Shown here piece after piece: positions 1 to 8,431 of a stretch of 64,000 bases of DNA. The stretch comes from Chelativorans sp. AA-79 (lineage in GTDB: Bacteria > Pseudomonadota > Alphaproteobacteria > Rhizobiales > Rhizobiaceae), in assembly GCF_029457495.1 (NCBI RefSeq), contig NZ_CP120361.1, forward strand, positions 4,974,001-5,038,000, given 5' to 3'. Below the pieces are notes generated by a model, which did no database searches, was not told the DNA's origin, and saw only the letters and a list, made by a program, of their open reading frames with translations. A program made the position numbers and the translations under genes. The stretch's first letter is position 1. Each line of letters starts with the position of its first letter.

Positions 1-798
1 AGCAGTGCACGGATATGGGCGGACGAATGGGCGTAGCGGCGCGAGGGGCGCAGCACCATCTCCTCCGGCCCGTCATGGCTTTCGACCGAGAAGGCGAAGA
101 CGGCCCCCGGCTGCAGGCTCGCGGCAACCATTTCGAAGACGCGGGCAAGCGCGCCGAGATACATGAAGACGTCGGCAGCCATGACGAGATCGGCCTCGCG
201 CGGGAGGGCGCCGAGCTTCAGGAGGTCTTCGCGCCGGAGCCTGTCGTAGATGCGCTTGGCCTCGGCGCGCTTCAACATCTCGCCCGAAATATCCATGCCT
301 TCCAGGAAGCTCGCCGCGGCCCTTAGCCGCTCGCCCATGAGGCCAGTGCCACAGCCGAGGTCGACCGCATGGGCGAAGCGCTCGCGTGCCAGCTTCTGCA
401 GCGCGTCCCACAGCAGTTCGGGCACGCGGTAGGCAAGCTTTTCGACGAGGGCCCCGTCAAATGCATCCGCGTATTGGTCGTTCCACAAAGGCGCTGGGGG
501 CAGCCTCAAGGCCGGAAAGGGCACCGTGGAGTTCCAGCTTTAGCGCGGCACCCAAGCGATCTTCGGGATCGAGGCGGAGCGCGTTGCGCCAAGCCTCCAC
601 GGCGGCGGCGAGCTCACCTGCCTCCGCCAGCATTTCGCCATGGCGAAAATGGCCGGCCACCCATCCGGGGACAAGCGCGAGGGCTTCCGCCATCAAGTCT
701 GTGGCGGCTTTGTGGTCGCCGGTTGAAAACAGCATCTCTGCATAATCGGCGCGTCGGTCGGCAAGCAGGTTGCCCGAAGAGAATGAAAGGGGGATCAT
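1..798 (-). pseudogene. TPR-containing class I SAM methyltransferase, partial and frameshifted
   Basis: The gene runs off the left edge, so its C-terminus is not seen. From the ATG at 798 about 110 residues form tetratricopeptide-like repeats (AEMLFSTGDHKAATD, then EAWRNALRLDPEDRLG). That frame ends at a stop at 457-459, soon after AFVER. The homology continues in another frame as NDQYADAFDGALVEKLA, then the SAM-binding motif I VDLGCGTGLMGERL and a Rossmann methyltransferase fold. The frame switch is at about 478-486. The combination of TPRs followed by a Methyltransf_11/12-type domain is known in Rhizobiales; the substrate is unknown. The shift may be a real inactivating mutation or a base-calling error. 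It is divergent from the exonuclease gene at 892. Confidence 0.65.
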
Positions 799-891
799 CG
801 AACAGTTCCGGCGCGAGCGCGCGCTTATGATGGAGAAACACGGGATTTGCAAGCGTCTTCCGCTCGACGGAAAAACACCTATCTTCAACCT

Positions 892-1896
892 ATGGCGCAA
901 CTTCTCCGCTCCCGGCCCGAGGGCCTCTGCTGTCCCGAGGGAAACTTCTTCATCGACCCCGTGCGGCCGGTCGAGCGTGCGTTGATCACGCACGGCCATT
1001 CGGACCATGCGCGGGCGGGCCACGGCGCGGTGCTCGCCACGCGGGAAACGCTGGACATCATGGAACTGCGCTACGGCCCCGGCTTCGCGGGCTCCGTCCA
1101 GGAGGTGCAGCTTGGCGAGAGGATCACCATCGACGGCGTCGAGGTGACCTTCCACCCCGCCGGCCACGTGCTGGGCTCCGCACAGATCTGCGTGGAGGGG
1201 GGCGGCACACGCATCGTGGCATCGGGCGACTATAAGCGCAGCCCCGATCCCACTTGTGCCTCTTTCGAGCCCATCCCCTGCGACATCTTCATCACCGAGG
1301 CGACCTTTGCCTTGCCGGTCTTCACCCATCCGGACGCCTCGCACGAGATCGCACAACTGCTGAAATCGGTGCGGCAGTTTCCCGAGCGCACGCATATCGT
1401 CGGCGCCTATACGCTGGGTAAGGCGCAGAGAGTGATCGCGCTCCTTCGCGATGCCGGCTACAACGATACCATCTTCATCCATGGCGCGTTGGTGAAGCTC
1501 TGCGATTATTACGAGAGCGCCGGCGTCCCGCTCGGCATACTGCAGCCGGCGACGGTGGAAGAGCGCGGGGCGGCCCCGCCGGCGGGCGCCATCGTCGTGG
1601 CGCCGCCGGCGGCCATCGACGACCGCTGGTCACGCCGCTTCGCCGATCCGCTCGCCTGCTTCGCATCCGGCTGGATGCGCATCCGCCAGCGGGTGCGCCA
1701 GCGCGGTGTCGAATTGCCGCTCATCATCTCCGACCATGCGGACTGGGAGGAGCTGACGCAGACGATCCGTGAGACGGGCGCTGGCGAGGTGTGGGCGACG
1801 CATGGGCGCGAAGAGGCACTGGTGCGCTGGTGCGAGCTGAACGGCATCGCCGCCAAGCCGCTGCACATCGCCGGCTACGAAGACGAGGCCGAATAA
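892..1896 (+). CDS. Ligase-associated DNA exonuclease (metallo-beta-lactamase fold)
   Basis: The protein has 334 residues from the ATG at 892 (MAQLLRSRPEG); an upstream in-frame ATG at 847 adds 15 residues without homology character. The metallo-beta-lactamase signature HGHSDHARAGH lies at residues 34-44 and supplies the two-metal site. Later conserved pieces are HPAGHVLGSAQ, VASGDYKRSPDP, EATFALP and ISDHADWEEL, typical of the DNA-repair nuclease branch (SNM1/CPSF-like) called ligase-associated exonuclease. Its stop TAA overlaps the ATG of the ligase gene by one base (TAATG), so the two are translated together. The known partner arrangement with an ATP-dependent ligase supports a role in repair of damaged or crosslinked DNA. 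Confidence 0.88.
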   Translation: MAQLLRSRPEGLCCPEGNFFIDPVRPVERALITHGHSDHARAGHGAVLATRETLDIMELRYGPGFAGSVQEVQLGERITIDGVEVTFHPAGHVLGSAQICVEGGGTRIVASGDYKRSPDPTCASFEPIPCDIFITEATFALPVFTHPDASHEIAQLLKSVRQFPERTHIVGAYTLGKAQRVIALLRDAGYNDTIFIHGALVKLCDYYESAGVPLGILQPATVEERGAAPPAGAIVVAPPAAIDDRWSRRFADPLACFASGWMRIRQRVRQRGVELPLIISDHADWEELTQTIRETGAGEVWATHGREEALVRWCELNGIAAKPLHIAGYEDEAE

Positions 1897-3533
1897 TGGA
1901 GCGCTTCGCGGAGCTTCTCGATCGGCTGGTGCTGACGCCGTCGCGTAACGGCAAACTGCGGCTTCTAACCGACTATTTCGAGACCGTTTCCGACCCCGAC
2001 CGTGGATTTGGGCTGGCGGCGCTCACTGGCGGCATCGGCTTCCCGGCGGTGAAGCCCGCGATGCTGCGTGCGCTGGTGATGGAACGGGTGGACCCGGTGC
2101 TCTTCGGCTATTCCTACGATTATGTAGGCGACCTCGCCGAGACCGTCTCGCTCATCTGGCCCGCCGGCGAGAACAAGGAAGCGGAGACGCCAGCCCTTTC
2201 TGAGGTGGTCGAGAGGCTGGCGCAGGCGAGCCGCTCCGACGCGCCGGCGGTCGTGGCGCGCGTCCTCGACGAGCTTTCGCCTTCCGGGCGTTTCGCGGCG
2301 ATCAAGCTTGCGACAGGGGGTTTGCGCGTCGGCGTCTCCGCCCGGCTCACCAAGCAGGCGCTGGCCGAATTCGGCCAGGTGGACGTGCAGGAGATCGAGG
2401 AGCTCTGGCACGGGCTCTGGCCGCCTTATACCGCGCTTTTCGCCTGGCTCGAGAAGCGCGGGCCGAAGCCGGAGAACGCGGCCAAGGCGCCGTTCCGGCC
2501 CGTGATGCTGGCGCATGCAATGGAGGAGACGGATTTCGCCGGCCTCACGCCCGCGGACTATGCCGCCGAATGGAAGTGGGACGGCATTCGCGTGCAGGCC
2601 GTGGCCGAAGGCGGCGTGAGGAAGCTCTATTCGCGCACGGGCGACGAGATCTCCAACACCTTTCCGGATCTCGCCGAAGCCATGGATTTCGATGCGGCAC
2701 TGGACGGCGAGCTTCTGGTAGGTGATCCGCGGGAACGGACCGGCACCTTCTCCGACCTGCAGCAACGGCTGAACCGGAAGGCCGTGTCGCAGAAAATGCT
2801 GCGGGATTATCCGGTCTTCATGCGCTGCTACGACATCCTCGCCCTCGGCGGCCGCGACACGCGCGCCTTGCCCTATGAAGGGCGGCGAGCGCTGCTGCAG
2901 GAGTTCCTGCGGCACCTGCTGGCCGACCGGTTCGACGTTTCGCCGACAATCCCCTTCGAGACCTGGCAGGAACTCGACGTGAAGCGAATGAATCCGCCGC
3001 ATCCCATCATAGAAGGGCTGATGCTGAAGCGGAAGGACTCCCACTATCTGCCGGGCCGACCAAAGGGCCCCTGGTTCAAATGGAAACGCGATCCTTTCAC
3101 CGTGGATGCCGTGCTGATGTATGCCCAGCGGGGCCATGGCAAGCGATCGAGCTTCTATTCCGACTATACATTCGGCGTCTGGGCAGGACCGGAGGAGGAT
3201 CCGATGCTGGTGCCCGTGGGAAAGGCCTATTTCGGCTTTACCGACGAGGAACTGAAGCAGATCGACAAATATGTGCGCGACAACACGGTCGAGCGTTTCG
3301 GCCCCGTGCGCGCCGTCAGGGCCGATCGCAATCACGGCCTTGTGATCGAGGTCGCCTTCGAAGGCCTTGCGCGCTCCACGCGCCACAAATCGGGCATTGC
3401 CATGCGATTCCCGCGCGTCTCGCGCCTCCGATGGGACAAGCCCTCGGGCGAGGCCGACCGCATCGAGACGCTTGAAGCCCTTCTGGAGGAACAAGCCAGA
3501 GCCAGCCGGACACGGAGTGAGGAAAGCGCATAG
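1896..3533 (+). CDS. ATP-dependent DNA ligase, cisplatin-damage-response type
   Basis: The protein has 545 residues. The nucleotidyltransferase motif EWKWDGIRVQ places the AMP-accepting lysine at K227 (K-W-D-G). It is preceded by an alpha-helical N-terminal ligase domain (residues 1-200, including ATGGLRVGVSARL). Downstream motifs DGELLVGD, EGLMLKRKDSHY and the OB-fold strand WFKWKRDP follow the order of ATP-dependent ligases. Length and partner gene fit the family annotated in alphaproteobacteria as cisplatin damage response ATP-dependent DNA ligase. It seals nicks in repair; the main replicative ligase would be an NAD-dependent LigA elsewhere. The start ATG overlaps the exonuclease stop codon. 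It is convergent with the membrane protein gene ending at 3570. Confidence 0.9.
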   Translation: MERFAELLDRLVLTPSRNGKLRLLTDYFETVSDPDRGFGLAALTGGIGFPAVKPAMLRALVMERVDPVLFGYSYDYVGDLAETVSLIWPAGENKEAETPALSEVVERLAQASRSDAPAVVARVLDELSPSGRFAAIKLATGGLRVGVSARLTKQALAEFGQVDVQEIEELWHGLWPPYTALFAWLEKRGPKPENAAKAPFRPVMLAHAMEETDFAGLTPADYAAEWKWDGIRVQAVAEGGVRKLYSRTGDEISNTFPDLAEAMDFDAALDGELLVGDPRERTGTFSDLQQRLNRKAVSQKMLRDYPVFMRCYDILALGGRDTRALPYEGRRALLQEFLRHLLADRFDVSPTIPFETWQELDVKRMNPPHPIIEGLMLKRKDSHYLPGRPKGPWFKWKRDPFTVDAVLMYAQRGHGKRSSFYSDYTFGVWAGPEEDPMLVPVGKAYFGFTDEELKQIDKYVRDNTVERFGPVRAVRADRNHGLVIEVAFEGLARSTRHKSGIAMRFPRVSRLRWDKPSGEADRIETLEALLEEQARASRTRSEESA

Positions 3534-3569
3534 CGCAGCGCGAAATCTCCGGCCGTCGCCCGGCCATCG

Positions 3570-4586
3570 CTACTCCGCTATGCTCACCCGCAGCGAAAAC
3601 ACATCGAGCAGGCGACCCTGGCCAGCGACGTCCGGCGCGATCGAAATCCTTCCGCCGCCCGTCGGCTGCCGGTCCGGCAACTGGATTTCAAAAAGGTATT
3701 CGGAAGGCGCGTCACCCACTTCGTAACGTGTACGCCCGCATCCGCCAAGCGCCGCGAAATCGCAGGAAATCGAGATTTGCGTTTCCCCCTCGCTCGCGCG
3801 TGCGTTGAGGCTGAAGACGGCGCGCCCTCCCGCAAGCTGCTCAAGCACGCCCTGCCCGACGTCGAAGGTCACCGCGCCATCCGGATCCCGTGCCCCGATC
3901 CTCAGAAAGGACTCGCCGGCTTCGCTCATTGCTTCCGCGCTCGCGCCTGCAGCGGTGCTGGCCGTCGTGGGGTCGGTAGGCGAGAACACGGTTATCCAAT
4001 CACGATCCGACGCGGCGCCTTCGGCCATGGGCGGCGGCGTGCCGGCAATCTCGCCGCCAGCCCCCACGCCACCCTGTTCCGCCGGCCTGGGAATCCCGCC
4101 GACAATCCACCACAGGCCGAGTCCGATCACGGCAACCAGAGCCAGGATTGCAACAAGCAACGCGATCGGCCGTCGCCGCCGCGCAGCCACGGGTCTGCGA
4201 ACCTCGCCCAAGGGGGAATAGTCGGGTGTCGGCTCATCACGGAGCTGGAGGCGCTCCGCGCGCTCGATGCGCGGCATGAAATCGGGTTCGCGTCGCTCCG
4301 GAACCACTTCCTCTGCGGAGGAGGGGGAAGGCTCTCCAGGCGGAGGGGGCGTGGGCGCGGAAGGCTGCGGGGCTTCGCGGGGGATATATTCCCGCTCGAT
4401 TTCGATGATCGCGGCTTTGATCTGCTCGCGGCGCTGCTGGACCTCTTCTGCGGCCAAGTCCGGGCGCGCCTGCATCGAACGCTCGAGGGCGGCAAATGCT
4501 TGCCGATAGACCTTCTCGCGGAACGCCCGGTCATTCGCGTCGCCCTTCTGCAGGGCGCTTCTGATCGCCTTCTTTACCGCGTCCAA
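3570..4586 (-). CDS. Hypothetical single-pass membrane protein with proline-rich linker
   Basis: No in-frame ATG or GTG fits the beginning of the conserved-looking part; a TTG at 4586 (LDAVKKAIRSALQKGD) preceded by a G-rich stretch is the best start, giving 338 residues. In order: a charged helical N-terminal region (about residues 1-75), a Pro/Glu-rich linker (SAPTPPPPGEPSP), a basic stretch RRRRP, one membrane helix (IALLVAILALVAVIGLGLWW) and a periplasmic C-terminal domain with CDFAALGGCG that looks like a small beta domain. The arrangement suggests a type II bitopic inner-membrane protein, known only as hypothetical in Rhizobiales to my knowledge. An out-of-frame ATG (MGYDETGGP) lies 27 bases upstream of the TTG, so a sequencing error at the N-terminus is possible. 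Confidence 0.6.
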   Translation of the reverse strand: MDAVKKAIRSALQKGDANDRAFREKVYRQAFAALERSMQARPDLAAEEVQQRREQIKAAIIEIEREYIPREAPQPSAPTPPPPGEPSPSSAEEVVPERREPDFMPRIERAERLQLRDEPTPDYSPLGEVRRPVAARRRRPIALLVAILALVAVIGLGLWWIVGGIPRPAEQGGVGAGGEIAGTPPPMAEGAASDRDWITVFSPTDPTTASTAAGASAEAMSEAGESFLRIGARDPDGAVTFDVGQGVLEQLAGGRAVFSLNARASEGETQISISCDFAALGGCGRTRYEVGDAPSEYLFEIQLPDRQPTGGGRISIAPDVAGQGRLLDVFSLRVSIAE

Positions 4587-4728
4587 ACCGGGCCCCCCGT
4601 TTCGTCGTAACCCATCGTTAACCTTACCCGCCTGCGCAATCAACGGGATTGCACGACTGCGCACCGAAAGCTTCCTTGACAGAACGGGCGGCTCCCGGCA
4701 GCAATCGCGGCACAAAAGGAGAGATGCG

Positions 4729-5727
4729 ATGCTGAAGACCCCGTACCTTCTGTTCCTCGGCGACGCGGCGGACCAGCTTGCCGCCAAGGTGGCTCAAGGT
4801 ATCAAGGATTGGCGGCCGGAATTCTGCGTAGGCCAGCTGCGGCTGCCCGGCTGCAAGGCCGATCTCGGTTTGCCCGAGATGACGGTGGAGGAGGCACGGG
4901 CAGCCGGCGCGCAGACCATGGTGGTGGGTGCGGCCAATCGCGGCGGCGTCATCTCGTCAAGCTGGCTGTCCACGCTCACCGCCGCGGCGGAAGCGGGCAT
5001 GGACATCGCCGCGGGCCTTCACAACCGGCTGACAGCCCTTCCCCATCTTGTCCAGGCCGCCGAACGCGCGGGCACAACGCTTTTCGACGTGCGCGTGCCG
5101 CAGCACGACTATCCGATCGCCGACGGCAGGAAACGCAGCGGCAGGCGCTGCCTCGCCGTCGGCACGGATTGCTCGGTGGGCAAGATGTACACGGCACTCG
5201 CCATGGAGCGAGAGATGCGCACGCGCGGCATGAAAGCCACCTTCCGGGCCACAGGCCAGACAGGCATCCTGATCACCGGTTCGGGCATTCCGCTCGACGC
5301 CGTGGTGGCGGACTTCATGGCGGGCGCAGTCGAGTGGCTGACGCCCGACAATGAAGCCGGCCACTGGGACCTGATCGAAGGCCAGGGCAGCCTGTTCCAT
5401 CCTTCCTTCTCCGGCGTCACGATGGCGCTAGTCCACGGCGGTCAGCCGGATGCACTGGTGCTCTGCCATGAGCCGACGCGCACCCATATGCGCGGCCTGC
5501 CGCATTACAAGCTGCCCTCGCTCGAGGCGCTGCAGGAACTTGCACTGGAGACCGCGCGCATCGTGAACCCGGACGTCCGCGTGGCCGGAATCTCGGTCAA
5601 CACCGCGGCGCTTTCCGACACTGAAGCAGAGACGTGTCTGCGGGAGATCGAAGACCGTGTGGGCCTGCCCACGACCGACCCGTTCCGCCATGGCGCTGGC
5701 CGTCTGGTGGACACACTTGAGGTGTAG
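4729..5727 (+). CDS. dgcN: D-glutamate N-acetyltransferase DgcN (DUF1611 family)
   Basis: The protein has 332 residues from an ATG preceded by AAAGGAG. It is a P-loop protein of the DUF1611 family: AVGTDCSVGKMYTALAM at about residues 144-160 is the phosphate-binding loop, followed by ATGQTGILITGSG and EGQGSLFHPSFSG. Family members named DgcN acetylate D-glutamate; the product is then racemised by DgcA to N-acetyl-L-glutamate, so D-glutamate from peptidoglycan can be used. In many relatives dgcA follows directly; here the next gene is convergent oppDF, separated only by an IS630 insertion, and dgcA is not in the window. Neighbouring peptide uptake genes fit a role in cell-wall peptide use. Confidence 0.82.
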   Translation: MLKTPYLLFLGDAADQLAAKVAQGIKDWRPEFCVGQLRLPGCKADLGLPEMTVEEARAAGAQTMVVGAANRGGVISSSWLSTLTAAAEAGMDIAAGLHNRLTALPHLVQAAERAGTTLFDVRVPQHDYPIADGRKRSGRRCLAVGTDCSVGKMYTALAMEREMRTRGMKATFRATGQTGILITGSGIPLDAVVADFMAGAVEWLTPDNEAGHWDLIEGQGSLFHPSFSGVTMALVHGGQPDALVLCHEPTRTHMRGLPHYKLPSLEALQELALETARIVNPDVRVAGISVNTAALSDTEAETCLREIEDRVGLPTTDPFRHGAGRLVDTLEV

Positions 5728-5751
5728 TCTTTCGGGCAGGGCGCCCGCTTA

Positions 5752-6796
5752 GAGCGGTTCAGGTTGTGTCTGAATCGGAGGGGATTCCGATTTCGGAGGT
5801 TTTGTGATTCAAGATGCTGGCTGGAGTGGAGGCCAGCATGGGATGACGCGACCTCTTTCGAATGATCTGCGTGAACGTGTTGTTGGGGCGGTCGAGGCCG
5901 GCGAGAGCTGCCGGTCGGTGGCGGCTCGTTTCGGCGTTGCCGTCTCGTCGGCGGTGAAGTGGTCTCAGCGCTACCGTGCGAGCGGGTCTGTGGCGCCGGG
6001 CAAGATGGGCGGGCACCGCAAGCGCGTGCTGGAGCCGCACCGTGCCTTCATCGCCGAGCGGATCAGCCAGACGCCGCATCTGTCGCTGCACAAGCTGAAG
6101 GAAGAGCTGGCGGCGCGCGGCGTGAAGGTGTCGCACGATACGGTGTGGCGGTTCCTGCGCCGCGAGGGGCTTCGGTTCAAAAAACGCTGTTCGCCCTTGA
6201 GCAGGCTCGTGCCGACATCGCCCGCCGGCGGCAACGCTGGCGTTCTTGGCAGTCCGGTCTCGATCCGACACGGCTGGTGTTCATCGACGAGACCTGGATC
6301 AAGACCAACATGGCGCCGCTGCGGGGCTGGGGACCACGCGGCAAGCGCCTGCGCGGCTTTGCCCCGCACGGCCACTGGCGCACGCTGACCTTCCTCGGCG
6401 CTTTGCGCCATGACCGGCTGACGGCGCCTTGCGTCTTCGATGGACCGATCAACGGCCAGTGCTTCCGCGCCTATGTCGAGCAGCAGCTCGTGCCGGTGCT
6501 TGAACCGGGCGACATCGTCGTCATGGACAATCTCGGCTCGCACAAGTCGGCCGCCGTCCGGCAGATGATCAAAGCCGCCGGCGCAAGGCTCTGGTACCTG
6601 CCGCCTTATTCCCCAGACCTTAACCCCATCGAGCAGGCTTTCGCCAAGATCAAGCACTGGATGCGCGCGGCCCAAAAAGTGAACCATGAGGAGACATGGC
6701 GTCATATCGGCGGCCTCGTCTCCTCAATCCAGCCCAGTGAATGCAGCAACTACTTCGTCAATGCAGGATACGCTTCCGCCAAAACCTGAAAGGCTC
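5752..6796 (+). mobile_element. IS630-family insertion sequence, apparently intact
   Basis: The element is 1045 bp, flanked by the TA duplication typical of IS630/Tc1 elements (5750-5751 and 6797-6798). Terminal inverted repeats match over about 26 bp with six mismatches: left end GAGCGGTTCAGGTTGTG, right end on the other strand GAGCCTTTCAGGTTTTG. It carries one transposase gene in two overlapping frames. Joining the flanks at the TA restores TAA as the stop codon of oppDF and leaves 23 bases between dgcN and that stop. Both ends and the DDE residues are present, so it may still move. Confidence 0.92.
5843..6789 (+). CDS. IS630-family transposase (OrfA/OrfB, -1 frameshift)
   Basis: OrfA starts at the ATG at 5843 ([14 protein letters not shown]) with an HTH region ([19 protein letters not shown]). 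Read alone it would end at 6388. A run of six A at 6179-6184 (TTC AAA AAA CGC) is a slippery site; a -1 slip joins RFKK to [13 protein letters not shown]. The second part carries the DDE catalytic residues: D in FIDETWIK, D in [10 protein letters not shown] and E in [15 protein letters not shown]. The fused protein would be about 315 residues, the usual IS630 size. Programmed frameshifting is well known in this family; that it is used here is inferred from the A-run and the intact second frame. Confidence 0.9.
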
Positions 6797-8430
6797 TAGG
6801 CGGGGACCACCGCCTGCCGTTCCAACACCTCCCTGAGATGGAAGGCCGCCTGCATCAAGGCACGGGTGTAATCGCTTGAAGGTTGCCGGAAGACCTCTTC
6901 CGTCGGCCCCTCCTCCACCACGCGGCCCGACTTCATCACGATCGTGTAGTCGGCGAGCGCGCGCACGACCGCAAGGTCGTGGCTGATGAAGATGTAGGAA
7001 AGGCCGTGGCTCTGCTGGATGCGGCGGAGCAGCGTGATGATCTGCTTCTGCACGGAGCGGTCGAGCGCGGAGGTCGGCTCGTCGAGCACGATGACTGTGG
7101 GCTTCAGCACCACAGCGCGCGCGATGGCGATGCGCTGGCGCTGGCCGCCCGAGAATTCATGCGGGAAGCGGTTGCGCGTAGCGGGATCGAGCCCGACCTC
7201 CTTCAGCGCCTCCGTTGCAGCATCTTCACGTTCGCGTGCCGTAAGCTGAGGCTCGTGGACCAAGAGCCCCTCCGTGATGATCTCGCCTACCGTCATGCGC
7301 GGACTCAAGCTGCCGTAAGGATCCTGAAAGACCATCTGCAGGTTCTTCCGATAGGGCCGCATGCCCCCGCGATCGAGACCCTGGATCGGCGTGCTCTGAT
7401 AGACGACCCGCCCTTCCGAAGGCAGGAGCTGCAGCAAGGCGCGGCCGAGCGTGGATTTGCCGGAACCCGACTCGCCCACGATGCCGATCGTTTGTCCCGC
7501 CCGCAGCGACAGCGTCACATCCTGCACGGCCTTGAGCTCGAATTTGTTGCGCGAGAAGAAGCCGCTGCCGGAGGAAAAAGTGACCGAGACCTTGTTCGCG
7601 TCGAGCAGGACGGGTGTCCCCTCCGGGACCGGAGGCTTGGAGCCTTCCGGCTCGGCCGCAAGCAGCATCTTGGTGTAGGCCTTGGCGGGGCGCTGCAAGA
7701 TGGCCTCCGTAGCGCCTTCCTCCACCACCTCCCCTTTCTGCATCACATAGACGCGATCGGCGAAAGCTTCGACGATGGTGAGGTCATGGGTGATGAAGAG
7801 GATCGCCATGCCGAGCTTCTTCTGTAGTTCGGCCAACAGCCGCAGGATTTCCGCCTGGATCGTCACGTCGAGCGCGGTGGTCGGCTCGTCGGCGATCAGA
7901 AGGTCCGGGTCATTGGCCAGCGCCATGGCGATCATGACGCGCTGGCGCTGCCCGCCCGAAAGCTCGTGCGGATAGGATTTGAGGCGGCGCTCGGGATCGG
8001 GGATGTGCACCAGCTTCAGAAGCTCCAGCGCTCTCTTGCGCGCAGCCGAAGTCGACAGACCGCCATGCACGATGATGGGTTCGCAGATCTGCCGCTCAAT
8101 CGTGTAGAGCGGGTCGAGCGATGTCATCGGCTCCTGGAAGATCATGGTGATTTTGGCACCGCGGATGCGATTGAGCCTTTCGCGGGAGAGGCCGATCAGC
8201 TCCTGCCCGCGATAGGCGACCGACCCTTCTGCCCGCCCGTTGGAGGCGAGCAGTCCCATCGCCGCCATCATGATCTGGCTCTTGCCGGATCCCGATTCGC
8301 CCACCACGGCAACGGTCTCCCCGGCATTCACATGCATGTCTACGCCGCGCACGGCCTCGACTGGGCCGTCCGGCGTATCGAAGGTTACACGGATGTCGCG
8401 GATGTCGAAAATGCGTTCGCTCCTGCTCAT
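6796..8430 (-). CDS. Peptide ABC transporter, fused dual ATP-binding protein (OppD-OppF type)
   Basis: The protein has 544 residues holding two complete ABC ATPase domains in one chain. Domain 1: Walker [10 protein letters not shown] at 44-52, signature LSGGQRQRV, Walker [13 protein letters not shown]. Domain 2: Walker [10 protein letters not shown], signature FSGGQRQRI, Walker [13 protein letters not shown]. It powers import by the OppB/OppC pair encoded upstream; its ATG lies two bases beyond the oppC stop, so translation is coupled. Its own stop codon has been rebuilt by the IS630 insertion: the element's first base plus the TA target give TAG, while the uninterrupted site would read TAA, so the protein is unchanged. 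Such OppDF fusions are common in Rhizobiales. Confidence 0.92.
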   Translation of the reverse strand: MSRSERIFDIRDIRVTFDTPDGPVEAVRGVDMHVNAGETVAVVGESGSGKSQIMMAAMGLLASNGRAEGSVAYRGQELIGLSRERLNRIRGAKITMIFQEPMTSLDPLYTIERQICEPIIVHGGLSTSAARKRALELLKLVHIPDPERRLKSYPHELSGGQRQRVMIAMALANDPDLLIADEPTTALDVTIQAEILRLLAELQKKLGMAILFITHDLTIVEAFADRVYVMQKGEVVEEGATEAILQRPAKAYTKMLLAAEPEGSKPPVPEGTPVLLDANKVSVTFSSGSGFFSRNKFELKAVQDVTLSLRAGQTIGIVGESGSGKSTLGRALLQLLPSEGRVVYQSTPIQGLDRGGMRPYRKNLQMVFQDPYGSLSPRMTVGEIITEGLLVHEPQLTAREREDAATEALKEVGLDPATRNRFPHEFSGGQRQRIAIARAVVLKPTVIVLDEPTSALDRSVQKQIITLLRRIQQSHGLSYIFISHDLAVVRALADYTIVMKSGRVVEEGPTEEVFRQPSSDYTRALMQAAFHLREVLERQAVVPA

Positions 8431-8431
8431 G

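Noticed and set aside
1965..3494. Long open frame (509 codons) antisense to the ATP ligase
   Set aside because: It has no domain motifs or ribosome site and mirrors the codon bias of a clear ligase gene on the other strand; high GC keeps antisense frames open.
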